Part shown: piece by piece, positions 15,904 through 23,945 of the stretch
How positions within the stretch are numbered: the first letter of the stretch is position 1
Layout: each line of letters opens with the position of its first letter
Virus record (IMG/VR): IMGVR_UViG_3300036826_000050
Coordinates: 1 to 64,000 of that record
Origin: a virus
Strand: one strand, 5' to 3'
DNA length: 64,000 nucleotides
Notes under the pieces: generated by a model
What the model saw: the letters and a program-made list of their open reading frames with translations, nothing else
Databases searched by the model: none
Told to the model about the DNA's origin: nothing
Program-made: the position numbers and the translations under genes

Positions 15904-17019
15904 TCAGTATCGCTCCGGTATCTCATGGGCCGCATACGGCTCCCACGTCGTCATCGACGCATCGCGGTACGCTTCCCAGTCATTCCCGGTCTCATGCAAC
16001 TCACACATATCGCGGAACGGGCACCCGCGACAGTTTGGCATGAACAGCGGACCGGGGTTCTTGTAGTACGCCCGTTCGCCCTGACGAATCAGATACATGT
16101 CCGTGTACTCGTCAAGGACACGCTGGTGCATATTGATACGGTCTGCTCGATCACGGTACACCGGCCAGCGCTTGAAGGCTGGAGCCGCCTGCTGCTTTGA
16201 GATCGAACCGTCCTTGTTCAGCTTCCGACCCAGCTCGTCATACTTGTACGCCGGGTCTGGCGCCCACTTGCGCAGGAAGTTGTACATGATATGCGTCGGC
16301 ATCTGATCGGCCCTGAGGATACCTTTACGACGCAACCACTTGGGCGCGTACGTCCAGTACGATCCCGCCTGCTCGTCCATCTGGAGCGCGTCCGTGGCGA
16401 TGGCTTTCGTTGTCTTGTGCTCGGGGAAGAAGATGTCCTTGTTGGACCGATCCTCCCAAACCCCGTCGAGCGTCCCGACAAAGCGGAACCTGACGAGGCC
16501 ATGTCCCTCTATCTCGACCTTGAGCGGAACGTAGAAGATTTGCTCCGACGATATGACCCGATACTGCTCGTCGGCCTCGCGATACGTCTCAACGTAACGC
16601 TCCAACATTGAGACGCCTAGGTGACCAGCTTCGTGCCAATCCCCATCCTCGTCCGTGAAGCCCTCCGCGTACTCAGACTCGCGCTTCGCCTCGAACAGAC
16701 GCTCGAACACCTTAGCTGGATGCGGCCCGCGCTTGACGCCCGGCTTGTAGTAGCGGGCGAGCGCCTGGTGGACAAGGTCGCCGAACTTGAGCGGTGGAGC
16801 CTCTTCAGTCGGCTTGAGAAACTCGTTGAAGTTCCAGTGCCACTGTTGGCCACAACGCTTGAACGTTGTACGCTCCGAGTTCCGCAACAGAGGAAGGCTG
16901 GTACTGTTTCTACTCATGGGCTTCCGGCGTCGGCTGTCTGATCCACCGGCCGACCCCCGGAGTCTACCGGACGACCCCTTGCCTCGTAAAGGCGACACCG
17001 CTACGAGCGAGTTTTTCAT
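15904..17019 (-). CDS. RecB/Cas4-type PD-(D/E)XK nuclease with probable iron-sulfur cluster
   Basis: This 371-residue nuclease contains the RecB-family motifs: GDLVHQAL (80-87), Asp 185 in FVGTLDGVW, E200-H-K202 in FFPEHKTTK, and a QAGSYWTY motif (216-223). One cysteine lies near the N-terminus (C56) and three near the C-terminus (C329, C332, C338 in NCRGCPFRDMC), the spacing expected for the 4Fe-4S cluster of AddB and Cas4 nucleases. It probably processes DNA ends in recombination or packaging. Start 17019 has AAGGTGAG upstream and overlaps the RuvC-like stop (ATGA); the first 34 residues look unstructured, and ATG 16917 may be an alternative start. Confidence 0.88.
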   Translation of the reverse strand: MKNSLVAVSPLRGKGSSGRLRGSAGGSDSRRRKPMSRNSTSLPLLRNSERTTFKRCGQQWHWNFNEFLKPTEEAPPLKFGDLVHQALARYYKPGVKRGPHPAKVFERLFEAKRESEYAEGFTDEDGDWHEAGHLGVSMLERYVETYREADEQYRVISSEQIFYVPLKVEIEGHGLVRFRFVGTLDGVWEDRSNKDIFFPEHKTTKAIATDALQMDEQAGSYWTYAPKWLRRKGILRADQMPTHIMYNFLRKWAPDPAYKYDELGRKLNKDGSISKQQAAPAFKRWPVYRDRADRINMHQRVLDEYTDMYLIRQGERAYYKNPGPLFMPNCRGCPFRDMCELHETGNDWEAYRDASMTTWEPYAAHEIPERY

Positions 17020-17543
17020 ATTAGGTCGCTCACCTTCTTGACCATATGGCGCGTCGCATCACGTTTGTGTTCGGAACCGACCACCCAAGCGCCCCAGCGC
17101 TTCATGCGCTCGTTCGTGACGTACTTCTTGGCGGCCGACGGCGATTGATACTCGATCATGATCCAACGAACCAGATGTACATTCAGAGCGAGTGTCTCCA
17201 TCCCCTCTGCAACCCGGACCGGATCGAGCATTCTCTGGTCGGACCCGGCTCCATGAGCCTTCTTGAGTCGCAAGGCGAACGACTCACAGACAAGGTGTAT
17301 GTCCGGTATCGCGACACCGGCGATGTTCCAGGCTGCTTGGCGGTCGCGGAACTCATCCATGATCTGCCACGCCTGTTCTGCGGGAGTGCCCTCGACCTCC
17401 CAAGCCTCCCAGTCAGCTTGTTCGATGCAACTGGTGATATCGGCGGCTGCGTGGAACAGCCCCGCTACTGCGCCGGATTTGGTTCCAGGATCGACCGCCA
17501 TGACAGCGAACAGACTCGGGACGCGATGGACGAGCGGACTCAT
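17016..17543 (-). CDS. RuvC-like Holliday junction resolvase
   Basis: This 175-residue RNase H-fold nuclease has AVDPGTKSG (Asp 18) as the first strand, VCESFAL (Glu 87) as the second acidic site, and EHKRDATRH (Asp 162) as the C-terminal site, the three-point RuvC arrangement. It would cut four-way junctions during recombination or before packaging. The start is ATG 17543, because it overlaps the upstream stop (ATGA); the longer open frame above it is a shadow of the neighbouring gene. It is coupled to the RecB-type nuclease. Confidence 0.86.
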   Translation of the reverse strand: MSPLVHRVPSLFAVMAVDPGTKSGAVAGLFHAAADITSCIEQADWEAWEVEGTPAEQAWQIMDEFRDRQAAWNIAGVAIPDIHLVCESFALRLKKAHGAGSDQRMLDPVRVAEGMETLALNVHLVRWIMIEYQSPSAAKKYVTNERMKRWGAWVVGSEHKRDATRHMVKKVSDLI

Positions 17544-17830
17544 GTCCGTCCCCTGACCACATCTACCATCCAACCCTCGGGGACGTTGCCGACGTAGCGA
17601 TGGTCGCGCTTGCCCTTGTAGGAGTCGCACGTCCAGGAGCGATGCGTCCGCCGATAGCAAGTCTCGACGGACCCTGTGTGGACACGGATGTACGGAATCT
17701 TGCGTCCGCTGTTCGCGGGCGGGACCGCAAGGATCATGTAGATCAATTCGCGGTGTCCCCATGTCTTGACGAACACGTCACCAGGAGTGACGAACGTGTC
17801 GTCAGTTCCTTGCTTAGCCATCAGGCTCAT
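17540..17830 (-). CDS. Hypothetical protein, 96 aa
   Basis: This is the first gene of the replication/recombination operon after a long palindromic spacer. The start ATG 17830 is preceded by AGGAGCAGGT. The protein is beta-rich with scattered Tyr and Arg and two Cys; no family was recognised. Confidence 0.65.
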   Translation of the reverse strand: MSLMAKQGTDDTFVTPGDVFVKTWGHRELIYMILAVPPANSGRKIPYIRVHTGSVETCYRRTHRSWTCDSYKGKRDHRYVGNVPEGWMVDVVRGRT

Positions 17831-18005
17831 ACCTGCTCCTTGTCTTACGCGGGGGTCCCGGCGACCCCACCTACTCCACTAGTCGAGTCGTGGCCTCCCG
17901 ATCCCGTAGACGACCCCGCACGTACCCCCGTAGCGCGGGGGTGCCTACGCGATCGGGAGGTCACCCGAGCCGAGCCTCGCGCGCGAGCGTGGGGACCCCC
18001 GCGAG
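17831..18005. repeat. Nested inverted repeats in the spacer before the replication operon
   Basis: No gene fits here. Four layers of dyad symmetry are present. The outer 12-base arms lie at 17848-17859 and 17992-18003 (cgcgggggtccc and its complement). Imperfect 16-base arms with one mismatch lie at 17894-17909 and 17945-17960. Inside these is a hairpin 17924-17930/17936-17942 (acccccg, loop tagcg). A perfect 12-base palindrome lies at 17976-17987 (ctcgcgcgcgag). A further small hairpin is ggggtc/gacccc at 17852-17868. It could be an origin, a long structured leader or a terminator; the sequence alone does not decide. Confidence 0.8.
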
Positions 18006-18221
18006 TCATGACCATTCTCCTACAGGTTCTGCGCGCTTGCCGGCGTGCGGCCCTTGTACATCCAAGTCCGGGTCGATGATGAATGACCCGAACTTCATCC
18101 TCGGATTACGAATGACGAGTCCGCAGTCTGCGAAGCCGTTGCGATGCACCCAGCAAATCTCGTCCCAGAAGATCGGCTCGCCGCAATGCCTACAGGGCAC
18201 GCCGTCAGGAGTAGGGGTCAT
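18006..18221 (-). CDS. Small zinc-binding-like protein, 71 aa
   Basis: The N-terminus carries CRHCGEPIFWDEICWVHR, a CxxC plus further Cys and His, the pattern of a treble-clef or zinc ribbon. ATG 18221 was preferred over 18230 because GAGGG lies nine bases upstream. Its end borders the palindromic spacer. Confidence 0.6.
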   Translation of the reverse strand: MTPTPDGVPCRHCGEPIFWDEICWVHRNGFADCGLVIRNPRMKFGSFIIDPDLDVQGPHAGKRAEPVGEWS

Positions 18222-18468
18222 GGAGCGCATCCCTCAATGCGCGCATCGCGACGGCCGCGACTTGTAGGACCTCCTGGCGAGTCTCGGCCCAGTGACCCTC
18301 GAAGCGCTCCATGCGCCAGGCGATCAGCGCTTCTTCAAGCTCATCTTCGATACAGGCGAGCGCGAGCCTTGACTTACCGAGGATGGTCCCCTCGAACGGT
18401 CCGTGCTTATTGTCCTGGCGCTTGATCTCGTCTACGAGACTGCGCAATAGATCGGCTTCATCCATCAT
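18205..18468 (-). CDS. MazG-like nucleotide pyrophosphohydrolase, 87 aa
   Basis: This short all-helical protein has EDELEEALIAWRME and then ETRQEVLQVAAVAMRAL, the E-x-E-E and E-x-x-Q-x-A-A pattern of phage MazG-like enzymes that hydrolyse NTPs or dNTPs to monophosphates. It may clean the nucleotide pool. The start overlaps the previous stop. Confidence 0.72.
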   Translation of the reverse strand: MMDEADLLRSLVDEIKRQDNKHGPFEGTILGKSRLALACIEDELEEALIAWRMERFEGHWAETRQEVLQVAAVAMRALRDALHDPYS

Positions 18469-18788
18469 TGGATCATCCGTTCGATGGCGGCTTGGATATC
18501 TTGCGCCGCTGAGTCCATGTCGTTCGGATCCATGACGACTATCTCGTCAGCGACCTTCTGCAACTTCTGCGGGATGTGCGCGCCTTCTACGACGACGAGG
18601 ATGATCGGCTTCTCATACATGATCGACGCGCCTAGCTCGATCCAGTACTTGGCGTCGCCCTTGTTCGGCTTGTCGCGCGCTCCTGGCATGATGGATACGG
18701 CGAATGCGCTCTCGAACAGCTTTGGGAACATTTCCCTGAGAGCAAGCTCGATGAACTCGTCAACCTCAGGGTCGTCTTCAGGTAGCAC
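18465..18788 (-). CDS. Conserved protein with a Rossmann-like core (deoxyribosyltransferase-like)
   Basis: The start is GTG 18788, with AGGAGG six bases upstream; the longer open frame above it belongs to the next gene's reverse shadow. The 107-residue product has WIELGASIMYEKPIILVVV, a PQKL-KVADEIVVMD segment and a C-terminal helix. This order recalls small nucleoside 2-deoxyribosyltransferase-like proteins of actinobacteria and phages. No catalytic Glu can be assigned with confidence. Confidence 0.62.
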   Translation of the reverse strand: MLPEDDPEVDEFIELALREMFPKLFESAFAVSIMPGARDKPNKGDAKYWIELGASIMYEKPIILVVVEGAHIPQKLQKVADEIVVMDPNDMDSAAQDIQAAIERMIQ

Positions 18789-18954
18789 GGCGGGCCTCCT
18801 TCTGCTCGGCGTACGAGCCGGGGCTGAAGCTATTGTCGATGACAGCCTCAACCCGCAACCTGATCTCTCGTTCAACAACCTCGCGTTCCTCACCGTCATC
18901 CGAGATTGAGAACAGGTATTCGATCACCGCCTTCGTGATATCGTCAGCTAACAC
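18778..18954 (-). CDS. Hypothetical protein, 58 aa
   Basis: This short ORF starts at GTG 18954 with TAGGAGG nine bases upstream and overlaps the next gene by 11 bases. The product (MLADDITKAVIEYLFSISDD at its start) is highly charged and helical. It is the first gene after the intergenic element at 18989-19080. Confidence 0.6.
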   Translation of the reverse strand: MLADDITKAVIEYLFSISDDGEEREVVEREIRLRVEAVIDNSFSPGSYAEQKEARRAT

Positions 18955-18988
18955 TCCGAGCCGCCTCCTACGGGTAGTCGATTCATCG

Positions 18989-19080
18989 CGTACGACCCGT
19001 GCTCCGGCCCCTCTCCGTGGATGAGAGGCCGGGGCTAAGGGTCGGGGTAGGGTAGCTACCCATCATGGGTTCTCCGGGCC
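18989..19080. repeat. Intergenic structured element, copy 1
   Basis: This is one of three related non-coding elements (others at 23571-23668 and 34969-35046). It contains a strong hairpin at 19004-19032 (ccggcccctctc / gagaggccgg) whose minus-strand loop reads CCACGGAG, then a run like aagggtcggggtaggg, a perfect palindrome gggtagctaccc, and catcatggg. It lies directly after one minus-strand gene's stop and before the next gene, where a terminator or processing site would be expected. Confidence 0.6.
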
Positions 19081-19081
19081 T

Positions 19082-19417
19082 TTACGACCCCTGGCCTCCG
19101 GGGCCTTCATCGCCCTCGCGAAGCATGGAACCGCGCAGCTCACCGACTTCGTGACGCAGGCGACGCACCTGGTCATAGACATCTTCCTCGGGAGTGTCCT
19201 CGTCGGCATATCCGATTGCCGAGTCCATCGTCATCGCCTTGCAGGGGTGGGTGTTGAACCCGACGAAGTCAAAGCGCGCGGCGGGGAAGTTGCCGATGGC
19301 GTTGGCGACGGCGACGTTGATGTCGTCCATGATCTGGCCGACGTTGCGGTAGGTCGTCAGAGGCATCGTCAGACGCATCTGGATATCGACCACCGGTTCG
19401 CGATTGTCCCTCTTCAT
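19082..19417 (-). CDS. Hypothetical protein, 111 aa
   Basis: This is a soluble protein with no recognised family. Residues 12-60 look like a compact alpha/beta segment; the C-terminus is Gly-rich. Last gene of its operon, followed by structured element copy 1. Confidence 0.65.
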   Translation of the reverse strand: MKRDNREPVVDIQMRLTMPLTTYRNVGQIMDDINVAVANAIGNFPAARFDFVGFNTHPCKAMTMDSAIGYADEDTPEEDVYDQVRRLRHEVGELRGSMLREGDEGPGGQGS

Positions 19418-19644
19418 CGTTCCTCCATGTCTTCCGCTTTGGCGTAGCGATTGATGCTCCAGCCGCTGTGAGTGCCGCCGCCCTCGGTCTGGACCCGCCA
19501 GTTGCCGTCGCGCTGCGGACGCTCAGCGCCGTAGTCCGAGTTGCTGACAACCCGCTCCCAGCGACTGCCGATCTTGACATAGTCGCCAGGTCCGATCTCA
19601 GTGACGCCTCGGCTCGGCGCGTCGTGCCGTCTGCTCAGGCTCAT
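19414..19644 (-). CDS. Hypothetical protein, 76 aa
   Basis: This is a small beta-rich, SH3-like-looking protein (GPGDYVKIGSRWERVV near its start). It has ATGA overlaps with both neighbours. No family was recognised. Confidence 0.62.
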   Translation of the reverse strand: MSLSRRHDAPSRGVTEIGPGDYVKIGSRWERVVSNSDYGAERPQRDGNWRVQTEGGGTHSGWSINRYAKAEDMEER

Positions 19645-19928
19645 CCTTTCCTCACACTGCCTCGGTCAGTTCCCCCACGCGGTCCGATACGGACAAAGTC
19701 GTGGTGGTCCGCGAAAGTGCGCCGAACCCAGAGCGCCCCTTCGTCATCCTTGCGGCCGGGGTCCGGTGCGATCAGATCGACGTTGAGTATGCCATCCATA
19801 AGGAGGACCTTGACCAACGACTCGATCTGGCGCTCATTCGCGGGGACCACGGTCGTGAGCTGGTAGGGCGGCTGGAAGTGCAACGTCTGAGTCAGACGCT
19901 CGGGCACCTGAATGGTAATGGTCTTCAT
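19641..19928 (-). CDS. Hypothetical protein, 95 aa
   Basis: The start is ATG 19928 by overlap with the upstream stop (ATGA). The product opens MKTITIQVPERLTQ, a strand typical of small regulatory or binding proteins, and ends with a basic segment. Function unknown. Confidence 0.62.
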   Translation of the reverse strand: MKTITIQVPERLTQTLHFQPPYQLTTVVPANERQIESLVKVLLMDGILNVDLIAPDPGRKDDEGALWVRRTFADHHDFVRIGPRGGTDRGSVRKG

Positions 19929-20215
19929 CCTCTGACCTCCAGACACTTGATTGCGGCACGCGCGCGAGCGGCTTCCGCATCGCAGGCCTTGGCGTAGTCC
20001 TCTAGCTCGCGCATGAGACCGATGTCCTTCCGCATCTCATCGTTCGCGCGCTGACCGTAGGTCCTCTGGCGCTTGTACTGTGGCTTGGGCGGCAACGGTG
20101 CGTGCCTCCTTGCGGGCTGTTCCTCCGTGTCGACGATCCGCAAAGACGGGTCGCCGCGATGGACATCGCCCTCGTCGAGATTGATACGCCTACGAGTGAT
20201 ACTATCGATGCTCAC
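19925..20215 (-). CDS. Hypothetical protein, 96 aa
   Basis: The start is GTG 20215, which shares bases with the upstream TAG (TAGTG) and has GGAGG upstream. A longer open frame in the same phase overlaps the neighbouring basic-protein gene and was rejected. The C-terminal half (DYAKACDAEAARARAAIKCL) is helical. Confidence 0.6.
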   Translation of the reverse strand: MSIDSITRRRINLDEGDVHRGDPSLRIVDTEEQPARRHAPLPPKPQYKRQRTYGQRANDEMRKDIGLMRELEDYAKACDAEAARARAAIKCLEVRG

Positions 20216-20454
20216 TACTTCTGCCCCCTCCTGTTCTTCTTCTTGTTCCTGATACGTCGTATGCGCAAGCGTCGCATAGCGATACGCTGTTCCTCCCTGA
20301 AGCAAGGAGTGCACAAGCCTCGGCGCTCGCCTGTCTTCGCCTCCGTGAAGGCGTAGTCGGCGTGTCTGTCGGGATGGTTGTCGCATACCGTCTTGTACGT
20401 TGGTACGTACTCCGACAGCTTACGCGGCGGTCTGCGCTTCGGCTTCCTTGGCAT
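20215..20454 (-). CDS. Small basic zinc-finger-like protein, 79 aa
   Basis: This is an Arg/Lys-rich protein with VCDNHPDRHAD and LCTPCFREEQ, a possible C-x2-H/C-x2-C zinc site, between two strongly basic ends (RKPKRRPPRK and RRIRNKKKNRRGQK). Nucleic-acid binding is likely by composition. It overlaps the upstream gene by 35 bases. Confidence 0.62.
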   Translation of the reverse strand: MPRKPKRRPPRKLSEYVPTYKTVCDNHPDRHADYAFTEAKTGERRGLCTPCFREEQRIAMRRLRIRRIRNKKKNRRGQK

Positions 20455-20671
20455 CGAGGTAGGTCTTGTCGTCGTTGCGTATGACGATCACCTGGCTCGT
20501 GCGGATGATGTGCTCCTTACCGCGCTGGTATCCGTTCTGGGGAACGAACTTGACCCACTGGACCGATTGCTCGTCCATGAAGAACTCCGCACCCTTGGGA
20601 GCGTGGAACTGCTCGTCGCTCGCTGGGTAGCGGATGATCAAGGGGTACTTCAACTCGATGTTCTCGTACAT
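20420..20671 (-). CDS. Hypothetical protein, 83 aa
   Basis: This is a small beta-rich protein with an Ala/Glu-rich tail. No family was recognised. It lies nine bases after the 127-residue gene. Confidence 0.62.
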   Translation of the reverse strand: MYENIELKYPLIIRYPASDEQFHAPKGAEFFMDEQSVQWVKFVPQNGYQRGKEHIIRTSQVIVIRNDDKTYLDAKEAEAQTAA

Positions 20672-20679
20672 GACTACTC

Positions 20680-21063
20680 CTATCGTTGGTACTGCTGGAC
20701 ATATCCGGGCACGCTCATGACGCGCCCGTCCTTCAAGCTTTTGACCGGGGTCTTGACGTCGGCGGGATCGCCGCTCTTCGTCAACGCCCAGGCTCGGACC
20801 TGGCCGAGGTCCAGCCCCTGAACGACGGGCCGGTTGTTGTCATCCATGCCGAGAATCGGATGCGGCGGGATTGTGACTCCCATATGCTCGTTGCTTACCG
20901 CGACCTCGCGCTTCCACCAGAGCGAGGCGACAACGCGGCGCTGTTGCATCGTCAGCACGTTCAGCTGCGGGTGTCGCCCGAGTTCGCGCGCCCATGACTC
21001 GATGAGTTCGTGGCGCTTGTCCGCGAGCGTACCGGGCGTTGCCTTCGTAAGGAACTGCGTCAT
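20680..21063 (-). CDS. Hypothetical protein, 127 aa
   Basis: This is a soluble protein following the SNF2-type helicase and sharing one base with its stop codon. The ending DGRVMSVPGYVQQYQR and a central SLWWKREVAV are distinctive, but no domain could be named. Confidence 0.65.
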   Translation of the reverse strand: MTQFLTKATPGTLADKRHELIESWARELGRHPQLNVLTMQQRRVVASLWWKREVAVSNEHMGVTIPPHPILGMDDNNRPVVQGLDLGQVRAWALTKSGDPADVKTPVKSLKDGRVMSVPGYVQQYQR

Positions 21064-23108
21064 TATACTTCCTCCATCTTCTGTCGCAGGAGGCGACGGA
21101 TGTCTAGGATGTTCTTGTTAGTCACGGCCTTGCCTTGCGTGACCTCTGCGATGTACTGTTGGATCGTTCCGCGCGTCCTGTAGTAGTAGACGCGCAAGCT
21201 CTCCGTCCGCGAGCCACGGTCGCCGCGATCCTCCAACTGCTCCTGATCGTCTGGGTTCCATGTTTCGTCAAGGATATGGATCGACCCGGCTTCCTCCAGG
21301 TTGAGGCTCACGCCGCCGGTCGTCGTCGTCATGACGATTACGTACGGCCGCTCGTCACCCTCCTTGAACTTCTTGAGGATCGAGCGCGAGTCCTTGGTCT
21401 CGCCGGTTAGCGCATCGCAGTGGATACCGGCCTTCCGCAAGACCGGCACGAGCATGTCGACCATTCGCTTCGACTCGCTTGCTACGATAGCTCGCGCCCG
21501 AGGCTCTGGGTCCGTCTTGCGGATACCCTCGTTGTCGAGCTTCTCCAAGAGGTCCTGGACCTTGCCGCTATCGGGCGTCGGCGTGACGATGATCTCCTCA
21601 TCGCCGTTGCGCTTAGTCCTGGTCTCCAACGTACAGGTCGCGTTAGCGAACTGCTTCAGGCGCGCGTACTCGGCAAGTACGTTCGTCGCGCTCAAGCGCT
21701 GTTCCTCGATCCTGATCTCCGCGTCGCGTTGGAACGCCTCGTACTGCTTACTCTGCTTGGGAGTCATCGAGCAGGCGACATCGATGATCGTCTTCTCGGG
21801 CAGACCGGGTAGCGCCTCGCGCTTCAGGCGCCTGACCATATGCTTCGCGTGCGCCTCGTAGAACTGATCCTCGCGACCGGGCTGGATGCCGAGTATGTCC
21901 TTGCCGAACCCGTTGTCGTCTATGACGAGCCACTGCTCAGCCCAGCGCCACTTGGACGTATAGCTCTGCGGCTCAAGCCATTGGAGGATCGGGAACAACT
22001 TGATCGGCTTACCGCCCATCGGCGTCCCGCTCATCGCGCAACGCTTCTGCGCTTTGACGAGGCCGACGCTGATCCTGAAGAGCGAGTCCGGATTGCCGAG
22101 TCCCGCCTTGTGGAACTCGTCGATGTTGAACGTAGCGAACTCAGTCTTGAGTAGTCGCTTCTGTAGCTCGGAGCGGTACGTGTAGATGTTACCCTTGCGG
22201 TCACGGTGGCAGACCTCCGCACCTGACCATTTCATGTCCCACTCGGCGTAGTCCTCGGCATAGAACTCGTCAGGCGGCTCTGGGACCTTCTTGACGCGGA
22301 TGAAGTCCGGGTTGAGACAGATGAACATCGGAGGGTGGTCCTTGACCGTCGCATGCTCCGTGAGCGCCTCATTGACCTCGTACTCGCGCTCTGCTAGGTC
22401 CTCAGCCGTGTAGACCCAGGCGTCGGGGAGGAAGCGGTCAATCTCCTCAAGCCAGACGTTCTCCAGCGAGCGGACCGGCGCGCAGACGAGATGGATCGAA
22501 CCGGGTTGGAACAGGTCGGCCTCCACGACCGCGCCGAGCCACTCCAACGTCTTGCCGGTTCCCATCTGGTTCGCGTTGAGCGTATTCGTCTGCGCCATCA
22601 TGGCGATGTCCGCTCGCTGGTACGGTCGCGGATCGCGCTTGGTCATGAGCGGATGCGGCTTACCATCCGGCCCCGGCGGCAGGCTGAGTTCCGTCAGCGG
22701 CTCGCCCGCGATTGCTCGCGCGATCCGGTCGGCGCGCGAGGGGACGATGCTCAGTTCGGCATCGCTTGCGCTGGTAAGCGACTTGAGGTTCCGTTCCTTG
22801 CGGCGCTCGGCGCGACCCCAGGACCTGAGACCTTCGCCGATCTCAAGCCCCATGCCGAACTCCTCACGCAGACGCTCGCCGCTGACGAGGTCGAGCGGGA
22901 GTCGCCAGAGCGGACCGCCCTTGTCGAGCGGGACGAACCGCGCGCCAGGGACGCGCTTGACCGCCGCGACCGCATCGGGGCTGTACTTGAAGTACACGTC
23001 GATACGGTCACCGGCCTCGTTGAGTTCTGCGAAGCATCTCATGACCCAAGCCTCCGCGCGTCGCGCTTTGCCGATGAGACGGAACTGGAACGGCAGATCA
23101 TCAGTCAT
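21063..23108 (-). CDS. SNF2-type DEAD-like helicase
   Basis: This is a superfamily 2 ATPase of 681 residues. It has a Q/RPYQ element before motif I, Walker A NQMGTGKT (about residue 180), motif II NIDEFHKAG, motif III AMSGTPMG, and a second RecA-like lobe with ALTGETKDSR and the motif VI arginines in QLEDRGDRGSR. Such phage enzymes remodel protein-DNA complexes or unwind short duplexes during replication and recombination. About 110 N-terminal residues precede the helicase core. ATG 23108 was chosen by overlap with the upstream gene; an earlier in-frame start would overlap that gene by 65 bases. Confidence 0.9.
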   Translation of the reverse strand: MTDDLPFQFRLIGKARRAEAWVMRCFAELNEAGDRIDVYFKYSPDAVAAVKRVPGARFVPLDKGGPLWRLPLDLVSGERLREEFGMGLEIGEGLRSWGRAERRKERNLKSLTSASDAELSIVPSRADRIARAIAGEPLTELSLPPGPDGKPHPLMTKRDPRPYQRADIAMMAQTNTLNANQMGTGKTLEWLGAVVEADLFQPGSIHLVCAPVRSLENVWLEEIDRFLPDAWVYTAEDLAEREYEVNEALTEHATVKDHPPMFICLNPDFIRVKKVPEPPDEFYAEDYAEWDMKWSGAEVCHRDRKGNIYTYRSELQKRLLKTEFATFNIDEFHKAGLGNPDSLFRISVGLVKAQKRCAMSGTPMGGKPIKLFPILQWLEPQSYTSKWRWAEQWLVIDDNGFGKDILGIQPGREDQFYEAHAKHMVRRLKREALPGLPEKTIIDVACSMTPKQSKQYEAFQRDAEIRIEEQRLSATNVLAEYARLKQFANATCTLETRTKRNGDEEIIVTPTPDSGKVQDLLEKLDNEGIRKTDPEPRARAIVASESKRMVDMLVPVLRKAGIHCDALTGETKDSRSILKKFKEGDERPYVIVMTTTTGGVSLNLEEAGSIHILDETWNPDDQEQLEDRGDRGSRTESLRVYYYRTRGTIQQYIAEVTQGKAVTNKNILDIRRLLRQKMEEV

Positions 23109-23385
23109 CGTCGCCCGGTCGCGGCCAGCCAGCGCGAGTCTCGCCAGCGAGCGAATCGTCGTCATCGGTCGGCAGTTCGGCCGCGTCTTTGTTGATCAGA
23201 TCGACGACATTGACGAGGTTCTTGAGCAGCTCGTCGGGGAAGAGCATGACGTCGCCAAAAACATTCAGCTCGCCGCTTGGGACATCGAACTGCTCGTCGC
23301 GCGGAACTCGCCAGACAGCGATGTCGAACTCGGGCATATCGCTCTCTTTGAGCGAGGCCAAGTGAAGTCCGATTAGATACATCAT
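23101..23385 (-). CDS. Hypothetical protein, 94 aa
   Basis: This is the first gene of the helicase operon. The leader has the short hairpin with embedded ribosome site (23393-23408), eight bases before ATG 23385. The product has an acidic C-terminus and no known motif. Confidence 0.66.
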   Translation of the reverse strand: MMYLIGLHLASLKESDMPEFDIAVWRVPRDEQFDVPSGELNVFGDVMLFPDELLKNLVNVVDLINKDAAELPTDDDDSLAGETRAGWPRPGDDD

Positions 23386-23392
23386 GTTACTT

Positions 23393-23408
23393 GATCCTCC
23401 TAGGGATC
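23393..23408 (-). promoter_or_regulatory. Start-associated hairpin holding the ribosome-binding site
   Basis: On the minus strand GATCC-CTAGGA-GGATC forms a five-base-pair stem whose loop and 3' arm contain the AGGAGG ribosome site of the 94-residue gene. Equivalent hairpins with different paired bases precede other operon-leading genes. Confidence 0.6.
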
Positions 23409-23447
23409 GGCTTGATAGATATGCGGGGCGACGGCTTCAGGGTCACC

Positions 23448-23470
23448 GCTCCCTGGAACGGCCAGGGAGC
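23448..23470. terminator. Perfect 9-bp hairpin in the 5' leader of the helicase operon
   Basis: The arms gctccctgg and ccagggagc enclose the loop aacgg. It lies between the promoter-like box at 23495-23500 and the start codon at 23385, so it could act as an attenuator or RNA stabiliser. No T-tract follows. Confidence 0.5.
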
Positions 23471-23494
23471 AATTACCGCCGCCCCGCCCTACGG

Positions 23495-23506
23495 AGTCTA
23501 GCGCGC
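23495..23506 (-). promoter_or_regulatory. Promoter-like box GCGCGCTAGACT
   Basis: On the minus strand a TAGACT hexamer (TAnnnT, like a sigma-A -10 box) follows CAGGAAGCGCGC. Related boxes occur before four other minus-strand operons (25418, 27587, 30647, 33728). No clear -35 hexamer is visible. Confidence 0.5.
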
Positions 23507-23570
23507 TTCCTGTGGAAGCGTATGCCGGTGACACGACGAGTTTCGGCTCGCGCGCCCGAGCGGAGCATCG

Positions 23571-23668
23571 CGTACGAGGCTTGTTCCGGCCCGCCTCCGT
23601 GGCTGCGCCGCCGGATCGAAGGGTAGGGGTCGGATCGCCTGGCATCATGTACTCTCGCGGCCTTCTAG
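23571..23668. repeat. Intergenic structured element, copy 2
   Basis: This is related to 18989-19080: it shares cgtacgag, a GC-rich hairpin (23585-23614) whose minus-strand loop contains CAGCCACGGAG, the run aagggtaggggtcgg, and gcatcatg followed by ctctcgcgg. It lies between the stop of the 92-residue gene and the promoter-like box of the helicase operon. Confidence 0.6.
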
Positions 23669-23943
23669 CGGCCTGGCTTCTTCTCGTCAGGATGCTCGCC
23701 GGGGAGCCATGACGCCTTGAAGCAGTACGTGCAAGGCCGGGTCTTGAAGACGCGCCCCTGAAAGTCGCCCTTGCTACGAGCGAGCAGGAGCGCGTCCTCT
23801 GCGGGCTGCATCGCGCGCCAGGCCTTGTTGACCAGCGCCTTGCCTCCGCACTGCGGGCAGGTAATCCCCAGGAGCTTGCGCTTGCCCTGGACGACCTCCT
23901 TGACCTCCCAGGTCTTCATCGTAGACTTGACGCTGGTCTCCAT
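23665..23943 (-). CDS. Zinc-ribbon protein, 92 aa
   Basis: ATG 23943 starts a protein with ITCPQCGGKA and, 30-odd residues later, CTYCFKA, two CxxC knuckles of a zinc ribbon. The C-terminus is basic. Last gene of its operon. The open frame extends upstream into the neighbouring gene, which was not accepted. Confidence 0.65.
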   Translation of the reverse strand: METSVKSTMKTWEVKEVVQGKRKLLGITCPQCGGKALVNKAWRAMQPAEDALLLARSKGDFQGRVFKTRPCTYCFKASWLPGEHPDEKKPGR

Positions 23944-23945
23944 GG

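Noticed and set aside
16617-16853. Ser/Arg-rich open frames inside the RecB-type gene and many other replication genes
   Set aside because: They are alternative frames of GC-rich coding DNA; their products lack motifs while the overlapped genes have catalytic residues.
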